Source: Deltaproteobacteria bacterium (GTDB taxonomy: Bacteria; Desulfobacterota; Desulfuromonadia; Desulfuromonadales; BM103). From it: a DNA stretch of 42,101 nucleotides. A model generated the notes under the pieces. It worked only from the letters and a program-made list of their open reading frames with translations. It had not been told where the DNA came from and ran no database searches. Shown here piece by piece: positions 15,650 through 24,167 of the stretch. How positions within the stretch are numbered: position 1 is the stretch's first letter; each line of letters starts with the position of its first letter. The translations under genes and the position numbers were made by a program. The stretch spans positions 1 to 42,101 of the forward strand of contig JAGXHL010000090.1 of NCBI GenBank assembly GCA_024636215.1, in the 5' to 3' direction.

Positions 15650-16953
15650 TGACAGGGCGTTACTCAGCATATTCTGGTTACAAAGAGTCTGGTGAAAAGT
15701 GGATCGGAGAAGTTCCTGAACATTGGGACGTTCAACGCTTAGGTCAGTTTTTTGAAGAACGGCGTGAAAAGGTCAGCGATAAGGATTATTCGCCGCTTTC
15801 AGTGACCATGAACGGAATAGTCCCTCAGTTGGAAACAGCCGCCAAGACTGATGCTGGCGACAATCGAAAATTGGTGTTGGAAAACGACTTTGTCATAAAT
15901 AGCCGCTCAGATCGGAAAGGTTCCTCTGGTGTCTCAAAGCTCAACGGTTCCGTCTCACTTATAAGCATAGTGATGAAACCTCGGAATATCGTTCCGAACT
16001 ATGTGCATCACCTTTTGAGAAGCTATCCATTTCAAGAGGAATTCTATCGTTTCGGAAAAGGCATCGTTGCAGACCTGTGGAGCACAAATGCCTCAGAAAT
16101 GCGGAACATAAAGCTCCCCATCCCTGGGCAGAACGAGCAAGAGCAAATCGCCAACTTCCTCGACCACGAAACCGCAAAAATCGACACCCTGATCGACAAA
16201 CAGCAACAACTGATCAAGCTGCTGAAAGAAAAGCGTCAGGCGGTGATCAGTCATGCCGTCACCAAAGGGCTGAACCCCGATGCACCGATGAAAGATTCCG
16301 GTGTTGAGTGGTTGGGGAATGTGCCGGAACATTGGGTGGTAACGCGGGCTAAATATCTATTTAATTTCGTGACCAGCGGGTCACGTGGGTGGGCAGTATA
16401 TTACTCTGACTCCGGTAGCCTATTCTTTAGAATTGCAAACCTCACGAGAGAAACTATTGAACCAAAGATGGCCTCGGTTCAATTTGTGATGCCGCCAGAT
16501 GGGAGCGAGGGCGAGCGATCAAAAATCAAGATTGATGACCTTCTAATATCTATCACAGCAGATTTGGGTTCCGTATGTGTTGCCGATCAACGTGTTGCTG
16601 AAGGATATGTTAGCCAGCATGTTTCACTATGTAGGCCGAATGGTAAAGTGGCAAACTCAAGATGGCTTGGTTATGTGGTTTTGTCAGATGGCACTAAGGA
16701 GCAATTTGTCGGTGCAGGGTACGGTGGCACGAAAATTCAACTTAGCTTGGAAGATATCCGTGAGTTTTGGTTAGCTCAGCCACCTGCTGAAGAACAAATT
16801 GAGTTGGCTCAGTATATTGATGGAAAGTTAGATCAGTATGCTGTTCTTATTGGTAAGGCCGAACAGCAAATAACCCTACTTAATGAGCGCCGTACCGCTC
16901 TTATCTCAGCCGCTGTCACCGGCAAGATCGACGTCCGCAACTGGAAGCCTTGA
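15649..16953 (+). CDS. hsdS: Type I restriction-modification specificity subunit (HsdS)
   Basis: This 434-residue subunit reads the DNA target for HsdM and HsdR. It has two target-recognition domains, each opened by the same motif: KWIGEVPEHWDVQRL near 20 and VEWLGNVPEHWVVTRA near 220. The central conserved helix (QEQIANFLDHETAKIDTLID, then KLLKEKRQAVISHAVTKGL) and the C-terminal one (QYIDGKLDQYAVLIGKAEQQ, then LNERRTALISAAVTGKIDVR) form the coiled-coil spacer. ATG 15649 overlaps the abi stop as TAATG and is preferred to upstream TTG 15628. The gene is intact. The recognition domains have lower GC than hsdM and hsdR, as is usual for exchanged specificity domains. Confidence 0.95.
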   Translation: MTGRYSAYSGYKESGEKWIGEVPEHWDVQRLGQFFEERREKVSDKDYSPLSVTMNGIVPQLETAAKTDAGDNRKLVLENDFVINSRSDRKGSSGVSKLNGSVSLISIVMKPRNIVPNYVHHLLRSYPFQEEFYRFGKGIVADLWSTNASEMRNIKLPIPGQNEQEQIANFLDHETAKIDTLIDKQQQLIKLLKEKRQAVISHAVTKGLNPDAPMKDSGVEWLGNVPEHWVVTRAKYLFNFVTSGSRGWAVYYSDSGSLFFRIANLTRETIEPKMASVQFVMPPDGSEGERSKIKIDDLLISITADLGSVCVADQRVAEGYVSQHVSLCRPNGKVANSRWLGYVVLSDGTKEQFVGAGYGGTKIQLSLEDIREFWLAQPPAEEQIELAQYIDGKLDQYAVLIGKAEQQITLLNERRTALISAAVTGKIDVRNWKP

Positions 16954-16977
16954 GGATGAATGGCTTTAGAGTCACAT

Positions 16978-17195
16978 AACCCCTCCCAACCTCCCCTTAA
17001 CTTAAGGGGAGGGGCAAGGCAAGGCAAGGCAAAGCAAGGCAGGGCAAAGCAAAGCAAAGCAAAGCAAAGCAAAGCAAGGCAAGGCAGGGCAAAGCAAAGC
17101 AAAGCAAAGCAAAGCAAAGCAGGGCGGGGCAGAGCAGAGTTTTTCTCCCCCTCTTAGGATTAAGAGGGGGTCGGGGGGAGTTACGAGTTTGTGAG
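16978..17195 (+). repeat. Hairpin-bounded repeat element, copy A (expanded)
   Basis: The element starts with ACCCTCCCAACCTCC and a perfect hairpin, CTCCCCTTAA-c-TTAAGGGGAG. A pentamer tract follows. It then ends with a second hairpin (CCCCCTCTTA-gga-TTAAGAGGGGG) and GGGGGGAGTTACGAG. Copy B at 17580 has the same two hairpins with a much shorter middle. The two copies bracket a DUF559 gene. Confidence 0.8.
17013..17134 (+). repeat. Pentanucleotide tandem repeat (GCAAA/GCAAG/GCAGG)
   Basis: About 24 units of a five-base repeat, mostly GCAAA or GCAAG, lie inside repeat element A. Read as protein it gives only low-complexity sequence on both strands, so the open frames over it are not genes. Copy B keeps only three or four units, so the number is variable. 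Confidence 0.9.
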
Positions 17196-17230
17196 CCTGA
17201 GGGCGTTACGAGAAGTTACGAGGTTGCCCT

Positions 17231-17608
17231 ATGAGCTTTGTAAAGAACAATCCAGCATTAAAAGATCGGCGCAGGGAATTGCGTCGCAACCAAACCGATG
17301 CTGAAAAAGCACTATGGGCACAAGTGCGCAACAAACAGTTTTTCGGCCTGAAATTTTTCCGGCAATACAGCCTGGGGGCTTATATCCTGGACTTCTACTG
17401 CCCGGAGAAAAAATTGGCGGTTGAACTGGATGGTGGCCAGCACAATCTGGCAGAGGGCAGAGAATATGACGCCGAGCGCACAGCTTATCTTAATTCTCAT
17501 GGAGTAGAGGTGGTGCGTTTCTGGAATAATCAGGTGCTGTGCGAGATGGAAGGGGTTTTGGAGAGACTAACCCAAAGGCTAACCCCTCCCAACCTCCCCT
17601 TAACTTAA
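17231..17608 (+). CDS. DUF559-domain protein (Vsr-like endonuclease fold)
   Basis: The 125-residue protein contains the DUF559 core: RNQTDAEKALWAQVRNKQF, then FRQYSLGAYILDFYCPEKKL and AVELDGGQH. Here D(x)n-ExDGGQH supplies the PD-(D/E)xK-type acidic residues of a Vsr-like endonuclease fold. Activity is not proven for most members. GAGGT lies 7 bases before the ATG. Its last eight residues (TPPNLPLT) are encoded by the start of repeat element B, and element A lies just upstream, so gene and repeats form one cassette. It separates hsdS from fic and hsdR. Confidence 0.85.
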   Translation: MSFVKNNPALKDRRRELRRNQTDAEKALWAQVRNKQFFGLKFFRQYSLGAYILDFYCPEKKLAVELDGGQHNLAEGREYDAERTAYLNSHGVEVVRFWNNQVLCEMEGVLERLTQRLTPPNLPLT

Positions 17609-17708
17609 GGGGAGGAGCAAGGCAAAGCAGGTCAGAGCAGAGGGGGTCAGAGCAGAGTTTTTCTCCCCCTCTTAGGATTAAGAGGGGGCCGGGGGGAGTT
17701 ACGAGTTT
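17580..17708 (+). repeat. Hairpin-bounded repeat element, copy B (short)
   Basis: This copy repeats element A: AACCCCTCCCAACCTCCCC with the TTAAGGGGAG hairpin, a short GCAAG/GCAAA/GCAGG middle, the second hairpin at about 17663-17688 and GGGGGGAGTTACGAG. Its first 29 bases code the C-terminus and stop of the DUF559 gene. Confidence 0.8.
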
Positions 17709-17833
17709 GTAGGGTCCGGGGGAGTTAGCAATCCTGGGGATTTAATGCCAATTTTTCAGGCAATCCCGAATCCAGCTATGACCGCTATGATCACAACAAA
17801 GCTTAATATCACAACCTATTTGAGAGTAATGGA

Positions 17834-18487
17834 ATGACTTCATCCGGTCGCTATGATACCGCAGGGTATCCCGAAGATCAGTACGAGCCTGGTTCTGACG
17901 GAACGGTTTTAAAGAACCTGCTTGGGATCACCACCCGTGAAGACATGGCGATTGTCGAAACGGAACAGTTGTGGAGAGTCCAGGAACACCTGCTGGAAGT
18001 CATTGAGGAAGATCAGCAGTTGACCGTCCATGACATTTTCGACATGCACCGTATTTGGCTCGGCACTGTCTACGAATGGGCTGGAAAAGAACGCCGGGTG
18101 AATGTAAGCAAGGACGGTTTTCCTTTTGCTATGGCGCGTACGATCACTGGGTTGATGCTGGCGTTTGAGCGCAATCAGCTGACCCGCTACACCCCTTGCC
18201 GATTTGATGACTACGATGAAATCGCCCAGGCTTTGGCAGAAGTGCATGTCGAACTGATGTTGATCCATCCGTTTCGCGAAGGGAACGGCAGACTCGGCCG
18301 GTTGCTCGCCACGATCATGGCATTGCAGGCCGGTTTGCCATTGCTTGATTTCAGTGAAATGTCTGGTGAGAAGAAGGGTGAGTATTTTTCAGCGGTGCGG
18401 GCGGGATTGGATAGAGATTACGCGCCAATGAAGCAATTGTTCCTGGAGGTAATCAGGCGTTCTGAAGACGCAATTGCGGAGGATTAA
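17834..18487 (+). CDS. Fic-domain protein (AMP transferase, class I-like toxin)
   Basis: The 217-residue protein contains a full Fic motif, HPFREGNGRLGRLL, near residue 145, including the catalytic His and the GNGR anion loop that binds ATP phosphates. The N-terminus (YEPGSDGTVLKNLLGI) is typical of short Fic proteins of the VbhT/Doc-like type, and IWLGTVYEWAGKERRVNVSK forms the flap region. Such enzymes add AMP to target proteins. I find no (S/T)xxxE(G/N) inhibitory helix in the protein itself, which in class I Fic proteins is supplied by a separate small antitoxin; the convergent ORF at 18484-18714 carries one. The gene lies between the DUF559 cassette and hsdR, on the restriction operon strand. 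Confidence 0.92.
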   Translation: MTSSGRYDTAGYPEDQYEPGSDGTVLKNLLGITTREDMAIVETEQLWRVQEHLLEVIEEDQQLTVHDIFDMHRIWLGTVYEWAGKERRVNVSKDGFPFAMARTITGLMLAFERNQLTRYTPCRFDDYDEIAQALAEVHVELMLIHPFREGNGRLGRLLATIMALQAGLPLLDFSEMSGEKKGEYFSAVRAGLDRDYAPMKQLFLEVIRRSEDAIAED

Positions 18488-18714
18488 GCTTTGTTGGGGA
18501 TAAAGCGGCCTGTTTTGTGATCGCGCTGGGTTTCAGTTATGCGCGTTGCTTTTGAGGAGAGATTTTTGCAGTCTACAAAACACCCGGTGGCAGCATCTCG
18601 CTTAACCCAGACACCTTCTATGGCGGAAGATGATTCGATGTTGCGAGCCATACCGCGCTGGCGGGTCGTGCTGTTACGTAAATGAATATTGCTTTTCGCT
18701 AGTGTTTTACCCAT
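18484..18714 (-). CDS. Small protein with Fic-inhibitor motif, candidate antitoxin
   Basis: The 76-residue basic protein carries ARNIESSSAIEGVWVKRD. Residues 29-34 (SSAIEG) fit the (S/T)xxxE(G/N) inhibitory helix of Fic regulators, and the preceding ARN resembles the same region of the VbhA antitoxin. It is encoded tail to tail with fic; the two stop codons overlap within four bases (TTAA). No other domain is recognised. Small proteins with an SSSAIEG core are common in Proteobacteria, mostly unnamed. The role as antitoxin is inferred from the motif and position. The convergent orientation is unusual, since Fic antitoxins normally precede the toxin on the same strand. Confidence 0.65.
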   Translation of the reverse strand: MGKTLAKSNIHLRNSTTRQRGMARNIESSSAIEGVWVKRDAATGCFVDCKNLSSKATRITETQRDHKTGRFIPNKA

Positions 18715-18829
18715 AAAAGACTGCTCTCGATTAAGTGTTGGCCTGTTTGATCCAAAGAGGCGTTATATGTCGATTATAACCGGAACCGATTGATTTTAGA
18801 AGGCAATAGTTGAATGCCTGGAGGGGATA

Positions 18830-21800
18830 GTGGTGGCAAAAAAATCGAACGAGCAAAGCTTCCAAAGCGACATCATCAACCAGATGATCGAAAATGGCTG
18901 GCTGCTCGGCACACCCGAAGGTTACAACCGCAAACTGGCCCTGTACGCAGAAGACCTGCTCGGATTTGTGCAGGATACGCAAGACACCGAGTGGCAGAAA
19001 TACTGCAAACTCTATCCGCAAAACCCTGAAAAGCATCTCCTCGAAAAAGTCGCCAGTCAGCTCAATAAGGCTGATCCCAACGCCGCCGACCGTGACCTGC
19101 GCACCTTCGGTACCCTCGGCGTCCTGCGTCACGAACTGCGCGATCGTGGTGCCCGTTTCAAACTCTGTCAGTTCAAGCCGGAACATGATCTCAACCCCGA
19201 TACTTTGACGCGCTATGAAAAGAATCGCCTGCGCATCGTGCCGGAGCTGGTTTACAGCCCCTACGTTGCACCTGTGTCCACCGAAGAACATCTGGCCGGA
19301 AGCGAGGAACAGGCTGGCAAGCAGGCGAAAAAGTGGCGTATCGACCTGGTGCTGTTCGTTAACGGGTTACCGGTCGCCACGCTGGAACTGAAGTCGGAGT
19401 TTAAGCAGGCGGTCGAAAACGCCATAAAGCAATACAAGTACACACGTCTCCCGAAAGACCCGGTGACCAAAAAGGCGGAGCCACTGTTGACCTTCAAGCG
19501 CGGGGCGCTGGTTCACTTTGCCGTCAGTCAGTATGAGGTCTACATGGCTACCCGGCTCGAAGGAGGTGACACCTTTTTCCTGCCGTTCAATAAAGGGACC
19601 AAAGAAGGTTCGGCTGGCAATGATGTGCCGGATGATCCGAACGAATACGCCACCAGCTATCTTTGGAACGAGGTGCTGCTCCCTGACAACCTGCTCAAGA
19701 TCCTCGCCCGCTATGTCCATCTTCAGATCGAAGAGAAGGAATACTGGCAGGGGAAGAAGTACAAGAAGGAGACGCTGATCTTTCCCCGCTACCACCAGTG
19801 GGATGTGGTCAACCGTCTGCTTGATGCCACCCGCCGGGAAGGGCCGGGGCAGAAATACCTGATTCAGCACAGCGCCGGGTCGGGCAAGTCGAACTCCATC
19901 GCCTGGACGGCGCATCAACTTTCATCCCTCTACACAGAGACTGGCGATAAGCAGTTCCATTCGGTGATCGTCGTCACCGACCGCACCGTGCTGGATGACC
20001 AGTTGCAGGACACCATCTACCAGTTTGAGCATGCCGACGGGGTAGTGGGGCGGATCAATCGCGAAGTCGGCGAAGGCTCGAAATCAGAAAAACTGGCCAA
20101 GGCGCTGGAGAGTTCGCAGCCGATCATTATTGTCACCATTCAGACCTTCCCCTTTGTGCTTCAGGCGATCGAGAACAGCGTCAGCCTCAAGGAACGGCGC
20201 TACGCGATCATTGCCGACGAGGCGCATTCGTCACAGACCGGATCGACTGCCCGGCAGTTGAAAGAGGTGTTGCTGGCCGAGAATACCAGCGAGGATGTTG
20301 AGTTCACTTCGGAAGACATCCTTGATGCGACCGTCGCTGCCCGTCGTGCCAGTGACAACCTCAGTTATTTTGCATTCACCGCGACCCCGAAGCCGAAAAC
20401 CCTGGAGCTGTTCGGTCGTCTGCCCGACCCAACCCAGCAACCATCGAAAAAGAATCTGCCCGAGGCGTTTCACGTCTACTCGATGCGTCAGGCGATCGAA
20501 GAAGGTTTTATCCTCGATGTGCTGAAGAACTACACCAACTACAAGGTCGCCTACAATCTGGCGCAGGCCATTCAGGCCAAGGACGAAGAGGTCGACAGCA
20601 AGAAGGCGACGGTCAAGCTCAACCAGTGGGTGAGGCTGCACGATTACAACATTGCGCAGAAGGTGCAGGTGATCGTCGAGCACTTCAAGGACAACATCAT
20701 GGGCCTGCTCGGCGGCCAGGCCAAGGCGATGGTGGTGACCAGCTCACGTAAAGAGGTGGTGCGTTACAAGAAGGAGTTCGACAAGTACATCGCCCGTAAG
20801 GGGTATAGCGGTATCAGTGCCCTGGTCGCTTTCTCGGGCGAGGTGGCGTTCAGTGATAACGACCCGAATGCTGCCGGGCTGGTGGGTGAGAAGTTCACCG
20901 AACACAGCATGAACCCCGGCCTTAAGGGGCGCGACATGCGCAAGGGCTTCGACACTGACGAGTTCCAGGTGATGCTGGTTGCCAACAAGTTCCAGACCGG
21001 CTTCGATCAGCCGAAGCTCTGCGCCATGTACGTCGACAAGAAGCTTTATGGCGTTGAGTGCGTGCAGACCCTGTCGCGTCTGAACCGGACTTATCCCGGC
21101 AAGGCCGAAAGCGGCACCTTCGTCCTCGACTTCTTCAACAACCCGCAGGACATTCTTGATTCCTTCCTGCCGTATTTCCAGACTGCCGAACTGGCGGATG
21201 TCTCCGATCCCGATCTGGTTTTTGATCTGTTTGATAAGCTGCGCGCCGAAGGCATCTTTACCTGGCAGGAAGTGGAACAGTTTGCCGTGGCCTTCTTCGC
21301 CAAGAACAAAAGCAGTGCAGCGATCAGCAATATCTGCAAACCGGCGGTCGAGCGCTGGCAGGGCCGTTACAAGCTGGCGATCGATGCCTACAAAACCGCC
21401 AAACAAATGTTCGAGCGCACCAGAAAGACCAATGATCCGGTTCTGATCGCCAATGCCGAAAAGAGCTTCAAAGAGTGCAAGAAGGAAAAAGACCGGCTGG
21501 AGATCTTCAAGAAGGACCTTGGCAGCTACACCCGTTTCTACGAGTTCATGTCGCAGATCGTCGATTACAACGATAAGGATCTGGAGAAGCTCGCTCTCTA
21601 CGCCCGACACCTGCGGCCACTGCTGCGAGAGAAACTGGATGACGATGACGAGATTGATCTGAGCAATGTTGCCCTCAGTCACTACCGGCTCTCCAAGATT
21701 CGCGAGCAGGATATTGTGATGGAGACCGAGGGTGCCTATGGCCTGAAGCCAGGAAGCGACCTCGGCTCAGGCAAGGCGAAAGACAAGAAAGAAGAGTTCC

Positions 21801-22102
21801 TGTCGCAGGTCTTGGCGCGCCTCAACGAACTCTTTATGACCGACGGTCTGACCGAGAATGACCTGGTCAACTACGCCTACACCATTCGAGACAAGGTCCG
21901 TGAAAACAAGAGCGTCATGGACCAGATCCAGAACAATACCCCCGAGCAGGCGATGCTGGGTGATTTTCCCAAGGCGCTCGATGATGCGGTGATGGACAGT
22001 AGTGAGGCACATCAGAATCAGATGATGCAGATTCTGTCCAGCCCGGAGGTTGCGAAGGGCTTTGCGCGGATTGTGTTTGATTTGATTAAGCGGACGATGT
22101 GA
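18830..22102 (+). CDS. hsdR: Type I restriction endonuclease subunit (HsdR)
   Basis: The 1090-residue motor and nuclease subunit cuts DNA lacking the HsdM/HsdS methyl mark after ATP-driven translocation. The N-terminal nuclease domain has the PD-(D/E)xK residues in WRIDLVLFVNGLPVATLELK (about 168-187). The helicase part has HSAGSGKSN (motif I, near 348), ADEAHSSQTG (motif II, near 462), FTATPKPKT (motif III) and, late, FQTGFDQPKLC with QTLSRLNRTYPGK (motifs V-VI). The start is GTG 18830, or GTG 18833, behind GGAGGGG. It is the last gene of the restriction locus and lies 1.9 kb from hsdS because of the DUF559 and fic insertions. Confidence 0.95.
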   Translation: MVAKKSNEQSFQSDIINQMIENGWLLGTPEGYNRKLALYAEDLLGFVQDTQDTEWQKYCKLYPQNPEKHLLEKVASQLNKADPNAADRDLRTFGTLGVLRHELRDRGARFKLCQFKPEHDLNPDTLTRYEKNRLRIVPELVYSPYVAPVSTEEHLAGSEEQAGKQAKKWRIDLVLFVNGLPVATLELKSEFKQAVENAIKQYKYTRLPKDPVTKKAEPLLTFKRGALVHFAVSQYEVYMATRLEGGDTFFLPFNKGTKEGSAGNDVPDDPNEYATSYLWNEVLLPDNLLKILARYVHLQIEEKEYWQGKKYKKETLIFPRYHQWDVVNRLLDATRREGPGQKYLIQHSAGSGKSNSIAWTAHQLSSLYTETGDKQFHSVIVVTDRTVLDDQLQDTIYQFEHADGVVGRINREVGEGSKSEKLAKALESSQPIIIVTIQTFPFVLQAIENSVSLKERRYAIIADEAHSSQTGSTARQLKEVLLAENTSEDVEFTSEDILDATVAARRASDNLSYFAFTATPKPKTLELFGRLPDPTQQPSKKNLPEAFHVYSMRQAIEEGFILDVLKNYTNYKVAYNLAQAIQAKDEEVDSKKATVKLNQWVRLHDYNIAQKVQVIVEHFKDNIMGLLGGQAKAMVVTSSRKEVVRYKKEFDKYIARKGYSGISALVAFSGEVAFSDNDPNAAGLVGEKFTEHSMNPGLKGRDMRKGFDTDEFQVMLVANKFQTGFDQPKLCAMYVDKKLYGVECVQTLSRLNRTYPGKAESGTFVLDFFNNPQDILDSFLPYFQTAELADVSDPDLVFDLFDKLRAEGIFTWQEVEQFAVAFFAKNKSSAAISNICKPAVERWQGRYKLAIDAYKTAKQMFERTRKTNDPVLIANAEKSFKECKKEKDRLEIFKKDLGSYTRFYEFMSQIVDYNDKDLEKLALYARHLRPLLREKLDDDDEIDLSNVALSHYRLSKIREQDIVMETEGAYGLKPGSDLGSGKAKDKKEEFLSQVLARLNELFMTDGLTENDLVNYAYTIRDKVRENKSVMDQIQNNTPEQAMLGDFPKALDDAVMDSSEAHQNQMMQILSSPEVAKGFARIVFDLIKRTM

Positions 22103-22136
22103 TTTAAAATCAGTATCTCTCGGGTTGTTTGCAAAG

Positions 22137-22159
22137 AAAAACCCGCCTATTAAGCGGGT
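22137..22159 (-). terminator. Terminator of the yedF-selC transcript
   Basis: On the minus strand ACCCGC pairs with GCGGGT around a seven-base loop and is followed by TTTTTC. This is a good rho-independent terminator for transcription leaving selC leftwards. On the plus strand no T run follows. Confidence 0.65.
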
Positions 22160-22193
22160 CCATGTACTACATCGAAGTCTGTTGGATTGTTAA

Positions 22194-22289
22194 TGGCGGG
22201 AGTAGATGAGAATCGAACTCACCAGAGACGGGATACGCCTCCCATCGGTTTTGAAGACCGAGCGCGCCACCAGGCTACGAACTACTCCC
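22194..22289 (-). tRNA. selC: tRNA-Sec (anticodon TCA)
   Basis: On the minus strand an 8-bp acceptor stem, GGGAGTAG with CTACTCCC, encloses a long tRNA of 96 bases ending in encoded CCA. The anticodon loop CTTCAAA gives TCA, and a large variable arm follows (GGGAGGCGTATCCCGTC region). The eight-pair acceptor, long extra arm and TCA anticodon identify selenocysteine tRNA. It directly follows yedF, so both may share a transcript. Its 3' end faces the accessory region. Confidence 0.95.
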
Positions 22290-22297
22290 TTAGAATC

Positions 22298-22882
22298 TTA
22301 AAGTCTTATGATGTTGCCTGCTCCGGCCAGGGCATTGACCAATTCCAGCATATTTGAAATTCTGCCGACGGCCAGGGCTTCTTTGATATTGAAAAACTCC
22401 AGGCAGAGTCCACAAGAGGCGATGTCGACGCCGCGATTTGCCAATTCCTGCAGAGGTTCGATGACGTCTGATCCGCCCACGGTGAGTTTGACGCCGTTGT
22501 TGACGAAGTAGATGGCGTCGGGCGTGGTGTCGGATTCGATCAGGGTGAAGATAAAGTTCTTCATCAGGATCTGACCCAGCTTGGCGTCACCCCGGCCCAT
22601 TTCGTCGGCGGTGATAAAGATAACAGCAGGACCGGAACTGGCCGCTGCGACAGCAGCTTTCTCAGGAACTTGACCAGGAGTCAGGCTGATCTCGATGGTT
22701 GTCTCTGCCTGATCGATACTCACTGTGTAGCCGAGGCTTTTGGCCAACCGGGCGACATTGTCCCTGGAGACATCATCATCGACCAGCACTTTGATGGGGC
22801 TGGACGGTTGTGCCAAGATCAGCTTGCGGGTCTGTACCACCGGTTGTGGACATTGCTGTCCGCGGCAATCAAGTGTTTCCAT
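22298..22882 (-). CDS. yedF: Sulfurtransferase-like selenium metabolism protein YedF
   Basis: The 194-residue protein has an N-terminal TusA/SirA-like domain with LDCRGQQCPQPVVQTRK, including the CPxP motif cysteine, and a C-terminal DsrE-like domain with VIFITADEMGRGDAKLGQIL and SCGLCLEFF. This two-domain form is the selenium-linked YedF, found in genomes with selenoprotein synthesis, probably handling selenium or sulfur delivery. ATG 22882-22880 is used, with GGAGG 4 bases upstream; an ATG 15 bases earlier is unlikely because the binding site lies after it. It sits 9 bases from selC, which fits the selenium role. Confidence 0.92.
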   Translation of the reverse strand: METLDCRGQQCPQPVVQTRKLILAQPSSPIKVLVDDDVSRDNVARLAKSLGYTVSIDQAETTIEISLTPGQVPEKAAVAAASSGPAVIFITADEMGRGDAKLGQILMKNFIFTLIESDTTPDAIYFVNNGVKLTVGGSDVIEPLQELANRGVDIASCGLCLEFFNIKEALAVGRISNMLELVNALAGAGNIIRL

Positions 22883-23043
22883 TGTGCCTCCTTGCAAAGC
22901 GGCATCATAATAGTTGGATTATGGAATATTGACAAGAGGATTCAGACTTTCCTCATGGTAATTGTTGCATTCTGCGCGTTACAGTCAAGTCCGCTTGACT
23001 CGCCGAGAGGCCGGCTTTAAACTCGCTGGCAACTTGTTGACGG

Positions 23044-24120
23044 GTGATTAATCTTATGAGACGTGCCACGCGTAAAATTCAGGTCGGTTCGGTGTCGATC
23101 GGCGGCGATGCGCCGATTTCGGTGCAATCGATGTGCAACACCGACACCCGGGATGTGGCGGCGACTTCTGCGCAGATTGAATCTCTGGCTGCAGCCGGGT
23201 GCGAAATCGTGCGTTGTGCTGTGCCTGACGAGGCTGCGGCAGAGGCGCTGGCAAGCATCTGCAAGCACAGTCCTATCGCCATGATCGCCGATATCCATTT
23301 CGATTATCGGCTGGCACTTATGTCTCTCGAAGCCGGGGTGGATGGCTTGCGGCTGAACCCGGGTAATATCGGCGAGCGCTGGAAGGTCGAAGAGGTTGTC
23401 AAAGCTTGTGTTGAGCGCTCCGTTCCAATCCGTATCGGGGTCAACGCCGGTTCTTTGGAAAAAGAGCTGCTCGCAAAACACGGTCATCCAACCGCCGAAG
23501 CCATGGTCGAGAGTGCCCTCGGTCACATCCGGATCCTCGAAGAGCTGAATTACCGGCAGATCAAGGTCAGCCTCAAGTCCTCCGATGTACGCCGTACGGT
23601 CGCTGCTTATCGGCTGCTCTCCGAACGGGTCGATTACCCGCTGCATATCGGTGTGACCGAAGCCGGTACCACCTGGAGCGGCACCATCAAGAGCGCGGTC
23701 GGTCTCGGTGCCCTGCTTTACGATGGCATCGGCGATACCTTGCGGGTATCTCTTACCGGGGATCCGGTTGAAGAGGTGAGGGTCGGCTGGGAGATTCTTA
23801 AGAGCCTTGAACTGCGTGAGCGCGGCCCGGTCTTTATCAGCTGTCCGACCTGCGGTCGCTGCCAGATTGATCTGATCCAGGTTGCCGAAGAGGTTGAGCA
23901 GCGGCTGCACAACCTGCCCTGCCGGATCAGCATCGCGGTGATGGGCTGCGTCGTAAATGGCCCCGGCGAAGCGCGGGAAGCGGATCTTGGCATTGCCGGC
24001 GGCAAAGGTCAGGGGCTGCTCTTCCGTAAGGGTGAGGTGATTCGCAAGGTGCCGCAGCAGGAACTTGCCGACGCTCTGGTAGCAGAGGCTTTGCTGCTGG
24101 CTGCGCAACAACCCCGGTAA
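23044..24120 (+). CDS. ispG: 4-hydroxy-3-methylbut-2-enyl diphosphate synthase (flavodoxin/ferredoxin)
   Basis: IspG (GcpE) converts the cyclodiphosphate MEcPP to HMBPP in the non-mevalonate isoprenoid pathway, using a 4Fe-4S cluster. The 358-residue form is of the short two-domain bacterial type. The TIM-barrel part begins with the conserved PISVQSMCNTDTRDV and contains VDGLRLNPGNIG. The cluster ligands are in CPTCGRC (near 270) and MGCVVNGPGEAREAD, where the Cys near 301 and the following Glu complete the site. GTG 23044 gives the length here; ATG 23056 is an alternative with no better binding site. proS follows after 99 bases. Confidence 0.96.
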   Translation: MINLMRRATRKIQVGSVSIGGDAPISVQSMCNTDTRDVAATSAQIESLAAAGCEIVRCAVPDEAAAEALASICKHSPIAMIADIHFDYRLALMSLEAGVDGLRLNPGNIGERWKVEEVVKACVERSVPIRIGVNAGSLEKELLAKHGHPTAEAMVESALGHIRILEELNYRQIKVSLKSSDVRRTVAAYRLLSERVDYPLHIGVTEAGTTWSGTIKSAVGLGALLYDGIGDTLRVSLTGDPVEEVRVGWEILKSLELRERGPVFISCPTCGRCQIDLIQVAEEVEQRLHNLPCRISIAVMGCVVNGPGEAREADLGIAGGKGQGLLFRKGEVIRKVPQQELADALVAEALLLAAQQPR

Positions 24121-24167
24121 GCCGTCAACACTCCTTGCAATCACCCGGGAAATAAGCTAATTTCATA

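Noticed and set aside
17013..17134. CRISPR-like regularity
   Set aside because: Units are five bases long with no spacers and no cas genes nearby.
16833..17157. Low-complexity ORFs on both strands over the pentamer tract
   Set aside because: They arise only from the five-base repeat being open in several frames.
22140..22194. Possible att duplication of the selC 3' end at the island's left side
   Set aside because: I searched by eye for the selC 3' terminal sequence in 2.5-22 kb and found no copy.
23017..24144. 375-residue open frame antisense to ispG
   Set aside because: ispG is unmistakable by its Fe-S cysteines; the antisense product lacks any family motif.
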